From Aspidapion aeneum (Eukaryota; Arthropoda; Insecta; Coleoptera; Brentidae): a stretch of 64,000 nt of DNA. Under the pieces are notes generated by a model that saw only the letters and a program-made list of their open reading frames with translations, did no database searches and had not been told where the DNA came from. The translations under genes and the position numbers were made by a program. Shown piece by piece: positions 57,755 to 64,000 of the stretch; positions within the stretch are counted from its first letter, which is position 1; each line of letters starts with the position of its first letter. The stretch lies in contig OY755047.1 of NCBI GenBank assembly GCA_963576565.1, forward strand, positions 2,841,501-2,905,500. The letters are read 5' to 3'.

Positions 57755-58120
57755 ATGAATGAACCAAATTCTATCGCACCTTCCAATTATATAGTACTAT
57801 TCGCCCGTAGTACCTACCACCTGTTTGCGAATCTGGTTGATACTCAACTAACTCGGCAGTCTGGTAGACCACGGGAGAATACCCCTAGGTTGACCACTAC
57901 GGGCGTGACGTCATTTCTTTGTGTATCTATCTCAATTACCGTCGGAAGGTACTCTTTTCATCTGCCAATGGGAAGTACCATCGCCCCTCGATTGTGTTGT
58001 AACACATATTATGAGGGTTTTTCCAAAAGTACCCAGTTGTAACAAAACGGGATTTGAATATAAAATAAATAATTTAAATATTGTTTTTGACATCAACAAG
58101 CATTAATTATATGCAAGACT
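57755..58120. other. GC-richer upstream stretch, probably regulatory
   Basis: The base composition here differs from its surroundings. A 95-codon plus-strand frame shows no recognised protein pattern. It lies immediately upstream of the right cytokine-like gene and contains the TGACGTCA site, so promoter DNA is more likely than a gene. Confidence 0.35.
57906..57913. promoter_or_regulatory. Palindromic TGACGTCA (CRE/ATF-type) site upstream of right gene
   Basis: A perfect 8-bp CRE/ATF palindrome lies about 350 bases upstream of the ATG, within an unusually GC-rich stretch (57750-58020). A GGGAGAATACCCC word that loosely resembles a Rel site lies at 57873-57885. Function is inferred only from position. 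Confidence 0.35.
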
Positions 58121-58329
58121 AGGTTAAGATTAAGTAAAATTTATGGCAACTCCGGCGACTTGTTTTTTGGCATATTTTCAGGTTCGCTGTATTTTAATAA
58201 AATTTGTATTCGGCTAATATGTCCTTTGAGCCACTAACATCAAAATACTTCATATTTTGTAACCGGAAACAAATTAGTTAAACTATTTTCAACTTTTAAA
58301 AAACACACTGTGTAATTTTAACTTTATCG

Positions 58330-58620
58330 AATTTCTGAGTCCACGCATCTTTAAATTGCGGTGGTATTTTGTCTCTTTGTCTTTCTCGCCAATGCGAGAG
58401 AGCTTAAGTTTCAAACCACGACAACGGCAGGCCAAGAATGTCTTGGACAAGAAAACCGTTAAAGAAAGCTTAGATTTTAGACCAATCAGCTAGCGGCAAG
58501 CTAAGAACGCCTAGAAAGCAGGGTACTGAAACTTTCGAAAGTAGGGAGGGAAATCACTCTTTAGTTGCGCTTTGCTTGGTTCGTTACGCTTTCGTTCACA
58601 CTTCTTAAGGGGGGTTTTAT
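58330..58620. other. Unassigned mixed-composition stretch
   Basis: Contains CCAATCAG, a palindromic CTTTCGAAAG and several short direct repeats, without an open frame. It could be a promoter or an old element; I cannot tell. Confidence 0.3.
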
Positions 58621-59681
58621 TTCAACTAGGGAAATTTATCAATTATTTTAACTTTGTATAAAACTTTAATATTCATAATTATTCTTTTGGAGTTTATTAA
58701 TTTTAAAGCTTTTAATAATTAATGTTTCCAGTGTTTTGAAATAATGTTTTTAACTGTTTTATGGTTTTTTTTAACAACAAAATACAAACCATTCGTTGCC
58801 CTAAAATCGGCATTTTTAATCAACAATATATCCCAAACCTAAACAGTAATATTAAGTAAATTAAACAGTTGATTGAATAGATTCACCCATTCAATCAACG
58901 TTTAAAATGTTGATAAATATATATATTTACAACAAATATACAAAAGGTTTATAAAACCTAAAATTTTAAGAAGTGTAAATATTTGAATACAAAAGCTTAA
59001 TAATAGTAAAAGTTGATATTCAATTAGTAAATATAAGAAGTGAAAGTGTGACGCTACAAGAAGAAAATTGAAAAGGTATGTATGATTTTCCTAATGCATT
59101 ACGAGGACTGTTTTAGAACGGTTTTGGTTAGATGGAACGACCAAATAACTGTCCAGAAACCGAATGCTGTTGGGGTCGTGATCGATTTACTTCAGGCATG
59201 TGATCATATGCGAGAGAGTTAATTTCAAAGTCACGTGACTAGAAGAAAGGGTAGGTTTGGTCGTCTCGCGTAAAGATAGATCGAAGGCAACGTATGAATT
59301 CGAGAGCACGAAATTAAAGTTGCACACAGAAAGGATTACACAATTACATAGGATTATCATAATATATTTTTAATTTTAGTTCTTTAAAATGCAGATAAAA
59401 TTACATTAATTTGATTTATATCCACAAACTATAAACCACTACAGACTGCCTAATAAACTAAATATACCAAAAATTAAAACGAACTTGCATTAGCACATAT
59501 TTTTGGGCAAAACTTGTGAAAAAATATTTATTTTTTCTAATATCATAAGTTTTATGTGAAATTTATATATTTATTTATTTGTATTTTGTAATTTGATTTT
59601 TACAAAATATTTGTGAAATTACCTACATATTATAGAAAACCTTAATATTCACAAAGTTTTTGTAATTTTTTTCATTTTTAG

Positions 59682-59743
59682 GAAATAGAGATCGTGATAC
59701 TTCTAAGAAGTTAGGAAAATCACGTTTTGTAGCTTGTACTTTG
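59682..59743 (+). other. Exon-like segment inside the Harbinger-type element
   Basis: The acceptor TTTTTTCATTTTTAG and donor GTAGGT bound 62 bases that are open in one frame (NRDRDTSKKLGKSRFVACTL). A second strong acceptor, TTTTTCTAAGCAG, ends at 59959. The frames do not join cleanly to the downstream ORF, so this is tentative. Confidence 0.3.
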
Positions 59744-60007
59744 GTAGGTATATATAGTTAATAACCTTAATGTCGATGTCTTAAAGCGAAGTCGTTTGTT
59801 CTTCCACCAAATCTTGTGTAAAATTTCACATTTGGTGTTATCCCTCTTCTTTTAACTTTTAGTTCACCGGTCACCGGGATTTGCTGCTATCAGGGTAAAC
59901 CCTTATGTTTCTATTCCTATCCAATCACTTGCTAAACTAGTTTTTCTTTTTCTAAGCAGGCTACCCCATGATCAATATAGCTTTTTTCCATGTGGTAGGA
60001 TACCTAC

Positions 60008-60169
60008 ATGATCCGCAGTCCCGTAATAATAAAAATTAAGAGGCTCGTGCAAAAAAGTCAACAGATGCTGCAGATGTTGGACAAGCAAAGAAAAGAGAGA
60101 GAACAATCATTTCTAATGCGCCTGTCTGCAATCCTTGAATTTCAGAGGAGTCCGAAACGAGTTTTATGA
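60008..60169 (+). CDS. 53-aa ORF, C-terminal coiled-coil of a Myb/SANT-like protein (remnant)
   Basis: It starts MIRSPVIIKIKRLVQKSQQM and continues with a charged helix rich in Gln, Lys, Arg and Glu (LDKQRKEREQSFLMRLSAIL). Such helices end many Myb/SANT-like or MADF-type transposon and host proteins. An in-frame stop lies just upstream, so the DNA-binding domain is not joined to it. Its location inside a Harbinger-type element supports the reading. Confidence 0.4.
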   Translation: MIRSPVIIKIKRLVQKSQQMLQMLDKQRKEREQSFLMRLSAILEFQRSPKRVL

Positions 60170-60202
60170 CTGTCGCAAAGAGAGTTAGATGGTCGTTCCA
60201 TC

Positions 60203-60917
60203 TTATGGATCTCTAAAAACTTTTTTTTGTGGGTTCGTGTTATTCATGGTTAAAAAATACTAATCCATGAGCCGTTGGTACTTTTTATGGGTTTCACTAA
60301 GCTTGCTATTCACAGAACACCAACTTTCGCGATTTGTTGACCCATAGGCATATCCAAGGATACCTTGGTGTGCCGTTGGTCGATGGTATTCAATGGTAGG
60401 GACCGTGTTTTGCGTTCTTTTTGCTAATTGGTTGGTGTGGGTGCGGTTTACGGACTAACCGGGGGGCGAGGGGGAGAGGTTTTCTGGGTGGGGGTTGGTG
60501 GTTCGATGGTTCAGCTTTGCTGGTAGCAATATACCATTGATTTGTGTTTGCAGATTGTAGAATGGTCTGGAATTTCTCTGAGAATAGGTGTTCTTATTAA
60601 ACCTACATAGAGATACGAAAAAATCTTAATTATATATATAAATGTTCGTTAAGGATATATTTGTCAAAAATTTCTGAAAATTCTAATTTTTTACTATATT
60701 TCTAGTTAAAATGATTCTTCAGTGATTCCATGTTGAAAGGCATTATGTTTTATACCATGTTTTTGATAGTATTATTTATATTTTTAGCAAAATTGTACGA
60801 TTTATTAAATTTTCTTTATTTTAAATTATTAATAGAGATCTGCTTTACTAATATTTAAAATTTGGGACAGATTAGACGATGAAAAAGTATGATTTTTTTT
60901 GGAAACCGAATAAATTA
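60203..60917. other. No supported gene
   Basis: Contains a GT/GGG-rich stretch at 60430-60510 but no coding frame or recognised repeat. Confidence 0.4.
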
Positions 60918-61309
60918 GACGGTAAAAAAAATTGTCTTGGATTAAAGCAAATTGCTTTGAAGTAAAATAATTTGTGCTTTCCTATTCACCAAGAGAATAT
61001 TTTCTTGATATAGCACAAAAAATGTATTGCCTCTTTTTATTTTAATGTGAAACAGAAATTGTTTTAATCTAAATTGGAACTGAATTAATCTAAGGCACCG
61101 TTTTCTCTGGAAGCAAAATATTACTTACATGAAGACAATTTGCTTTGTACAAAACGGAGTATACTGAAACAAAACAATTATAGAAGAAAAATAAAGTCTA
61201 ATTTCAAGTTGAACTAAAAAGAAATATTTGAATGCAAAACAAATTGTTTTAAGGTAAAATAATTCAAGAAAAGAACGTGTTTTCATTATAGACAAAATTT
61301 GTTACCGTG
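60918..61309. mobile_element. CACGGTAAAAAA MITE, copy 4
   Basis: Aligns with copies 1-3 along its length. The left end is mutated to GACGGTAAAAAAAATT, and the right end is TTACCGTG. Confidence 0.78.
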
Positions 61310-61490
61310 TACATAACGGTCGATGATAGGGGGGGGGGGGCGAAATGGTTGTATAGTTTCGCATTACACTTCATAATTTTCCAGTATATTTTTTTAATGC
61401 GTAAGAAAGAGGGGAGTAAGTCAAAAATCCTGATTCTTTCCCTTTCTACAAGATTAAAATAAAAGTTATGTATCAGATATCAGTAACGCA

Positions 61491-61614
61491 CCCAGGAATA
61501 TGTCTTGGGGGGGGGGGGCCCGAGGCCTCATAATGTCGTATTTCATGCTATTTTATGTGTTTATTCATGAAATATGTGGAAAATATATACAAAAATCATA
61601 GGCTTGTGTGTGTG
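61491..61614 (+). mobile_element. hAT-type MITE, left part (CAGTAACGCACCC)
   Basis: It starts CAGTAACGCACCCAGGAATA, then a G run and the family interior (TTCATGAAATATGTGGAAAA). It is cut off where the next inverted-repeat element begins. Confidence 0.65.
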
Positions 61615-63597
61615 CACAGTGCGGACTCCTGTGGGCAATACTCGAAAAACTGAGGTTACATTTTAAAAGTTTTAATATTGCAAAAGTATAGATAAATGTC
61701 CAGTTTTTTTGTAATAATAACCTATTTTTTAGTCACACTTGCGAAAGTGAACAAAATAAATAGTTAAAGTCGTTATTTTAAAACAGGTACAAAAAAATCG
61801 TATAAAATTCCTATTAGAAAATTAATTTTACTGGTTCTGCATTTAAATATAAAATTATTTTTTTTTAAGTATTACAGTGATATATATTTACGCTATTTGT
61901 TTAAATAAAATTTTGTCAAGTTGACGTCTCACTTTCAAAATAATTTAATTAAAACTGTTATGCTTACAAGAAAAAATATTTTTTAAATTTTATTAAGGTT
62001 ATAAAAAATTGCAAAGATTTGCAAGGTCTGGCATATATCCTAAATATTAGTCCAATGAATTAGCAAAAAGGTAGCATAAATATTTTTTGCTACTGGCTGC
62101 TACTAAGGGTGCTGTATTTTTTTAAATAATATATTTCAATCCTAATAATTTATAACACATTGGTTACCACCCCGGTTGAGAGGCCTCACATCATATCCTG
62201 TTTAGGTATACCCTTACCAGTCTTGCCGCCATTTGGACAAATATAAAACTGTGACAGCTCTCATCAACGTCAAAAATGGCGGCAGCAAGATGTTAAAAAT
62301 GGCACTAAATCTTGAGAAGATATGAGGCTTATTATTCGGTGATGGCGAGTGGTTATAGGTGATAATAAATTTTTAAAAAATTCCCAAAATATTTATGGTA
62401 CTAAGTCCTACCTTACCTTATACTACTGTGAGGAAAATGGAAAATTAAATATTTTAGAATCACATATCGTATTGGCCGTTTTTTGTCAATGGGAACGCAC
62501 AAAAACAATAATTTGAGGTAGTCAATAAAATTATAAAAATACTGCTATCAGTCTTAAAATATATATGCCAAAAATTATTCTAGTATTTGTGTGGGCGAAT
62601 ATTTTTAAAAAAATAGTTTTTTTTGCACTTTGGAGATCAAAAGTGCGCTTTTTACAAATTTTAGGGATAAAGTATGATGTGTAGTTCAAAGATAAAACGT
62701 AAAAATGGGAAGTCTGTTTTTCTTGCAAAATAATTTTAATAAAAACGGAGCCCAAAAATGTATCTTTTGAGCACTCGGCGAACTGTAGCTACATACAATT
62801 TTTTCTTCTCGGGATAAAAGTGCCACTTAAGTCCCTAAGAAGATAATATACTATTTTATCACTTTTTTTTTACTTTTAGAAGGCATAAGCATAAAACATT
62901 CAGACTTGTTAAATGAGTGGCCTAAAAAATAACCAAATTCTAAATAAGGCATCATTAAATTTTTGCAAAAGCCTCAGTCTCAATGAAAGCTATCGGGACG
63001 AAACAAAATTTATTTTCAAAACCGTTATTTCGAATGGTTAAATAAAGATATTATATCTGAGAAATTTTGTTATATAACGGATTCAGAAAAATCAAAAAAT
63101 ACAGATTCGGAAACAAAGGCCGTACCCGGACCGAGTCGTGGATGGCCTAAAACGGCTTTCTTAGAATCATCTTTAAGAACAAAGAAACTGAAGGTGCAAT
63201 GTGTGTATGTATGGTAAAAATAATTATTTTGAGGTTGCTAATTTATTTTTTCCGGAAGGGACTTAGCCCCCCCCAAGCCTTCCTAACTACGCCCATGAAT
63301 CCGAATAAAAAAAATTATTTTAGTTTAATTTCTAACCAAAGAAATTTGAATGTTTTTGTTTCTAACACAAAAGTAAATTGATTTTTATTTTTAACGTAAC
63401 TGTAGGTTAAATTGAATGTACTTTAATTTATTTTTTTAATATTTTAAATAAAATGACATATATATATTTTAAAAAGTTTTACTTGTTTTAACCTTTAGAC
63501 TACACTTTATCACATACCCTATAAAAAAATTAACTTTTTTGAAAAACAACAAAGATATTGATTAATGTCTAAAAACCCTATTTTTGTCCGCACTGTG
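61615..63597. mobile_element. Candidate ~2-kb DNA transposon with CACAGTGCGGAC ends
   Basis: A perfect 12-bp inverted repeat, CACAGTGCGGAC and GTCCGCACTGTG, bounds 1983 bp. The interior has a 64-codon open segment at 63023-63217 of transposon-like character. No clear target duplication is visible because the left flank is a GT repeat. Confidence 0.45.
63023..63217 (+). pseudogene. Decayed transposon ORF segment
   Basis: The frame is open for 64 codons to a TAA at 63215. It contains WLNKDIISEKF and GPSRGWPKTAFLESSLRTKK, a (G)RPK-x-F-x-ESS-x-RTKK pattern I associate with uncharacterised insect transposon proteins. No start codon or catalytic motif is present. Confidence 0.35.
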
Positions 63598-64000
63598 TGC
63601 CGTGCCCTCAGATTTATTCAACATCTTTAAATTTGTGTGTGGGAATTTTTATACCTGTGGTCCTAAACTTTAGACTCCTTGGCAAGTCTGGATTTGCCAC
63701 TATTTTTCAATTGAACTAATAAGAAGGTAACAGAACCTTTTATGGATTAATTTAATTCCATTAAATTTTCTTTATTTAACAACTTGGTTTTTACAAAAAT
63801 TAGATATTGTGCAAAACAATGCAATACGTTTAGTCTTACCAAATCAGGTGATCAAAAATGATATCTTATCAATATTTACATTCTATAGATAACGTTAGAA
63901 CAAATGATAAGGTCTGGGGAACACAGAGAAACAATAAATAAATGATGCTATCACAAAACAATAATGCGTTTTATGTAAAATTATTTTGAAGTTTAAAAAT
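63598..64000. other. No supported gene
   Basis: AT-rich sequence to the window edge with no recognised feature. Confidence 0.4.

Larger units (their letters stand above)
59131..60202 (+). mobile_element. PIF/Harbinger-type non-autonomous element
   Basis: Perfect 13-bp ends GATGGAACGACCA and TGGTCGTTCCATC are flanked by TTA on both sides (59128-59130 and 60203-60205), the Harbinger target duplication. Similarity extends loosely to about 20 bp. It contains exon-like splice signals and a 53-codon frame resembling the end of a Myb/SANT-like protein, the usual partner gene of Harbinger transposons. No transposase core is seen. Confidence 0.75.

Noticed and set aside
57755..58042. 95-codon plus-strand frame
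   Set aside because: No recognised motif, an alternative overlapping frame exists, and the position suggests upstream regulatory DNA of the right cytokine-like gene.

Overview
The window is non-coding-rich eukaryotic nuclear DNA. It is AT-rich, has short exons with GT/AG introns, and is packed with Jockey-, CR1- and RTE-type LINEs, a Penelope-like element, mariner, pogo, hAT and PIF/Harbinger relatives. That mixture points to an insect with a large, repeat-rich genome, perhaps a beetle; the sequence alone does not fix the species. Almost all longer open frames are transposon remnants or chance frames.

The most important content is two spliced minus-strand genes at the two ends, built from exons too short or too split to show as long ORFs. 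The right gene (ATG at 57555, stop at 50421) has four coding exons and encodes 238 residues. The left gene (ATG at 5011) has the same four-exon layout and runs off position 1. Both have an intron just after the first few codons (phase 1), then two phase-0 introns. Both have a signal peptide, several N-glycosylation sequons, one long amphipathic helix in exon 2, a short linker exon 3, and further predicted helices in exon 4. Their proteins align weakly along their length, so they are diverged tandem paralogs. The secreted four-helix pattern and exon plan resemble IL-6-type helical cytokines; in insects the obvious candidate is the Unpaired family of JAK/STAT ligands. The paralogy is well supported. 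The family name is a hypothesis.

Layout. 1-5.1 kb: left cytokine-like gene, its introns loaded with MITEs, a solo LTR and a pogo derivative. 5.1-7.5 kb: decayed repeats. 7.5-10.7 kb: a Penelope-like element split by a CR1-like LINE, then a second LINE 3' end. 11.0-13.4 kb: a dead mariner split by a 1.5-kb long-inverted-repeat element. 13.5-15.5 kb: a MITE split by a pogo-like transposon. 15.5-22.5 kb: a tRNA-like sequence, RTE scraps, a Jockey LINE inside a DNA-transposon end, hAT MITEs and a degenerate tandem repeat. 23.07-47.14 kb: about 48 copies of a ~503-bp satellite with higher-order structure and one 200-N assembly gap. 47.1-50.4 kb: mostly anonymous AT-rich DNA with a Harbinger-type MITE and a THAP-like fragment. 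50.4-57.7 kb: right cytokine-like gene with RTE and MITE insertions and a duplicated MITE block. 57.7-64 kb: upstream region of that gene, a 1.07-kb Harbinger-type element and further decayed transposons.

Many insertions can be ordered by nesting, and several carry intact target-site duplications. Nothing here is bacterial, and no CRISPR, operon or ribosome-binding-site features apply.
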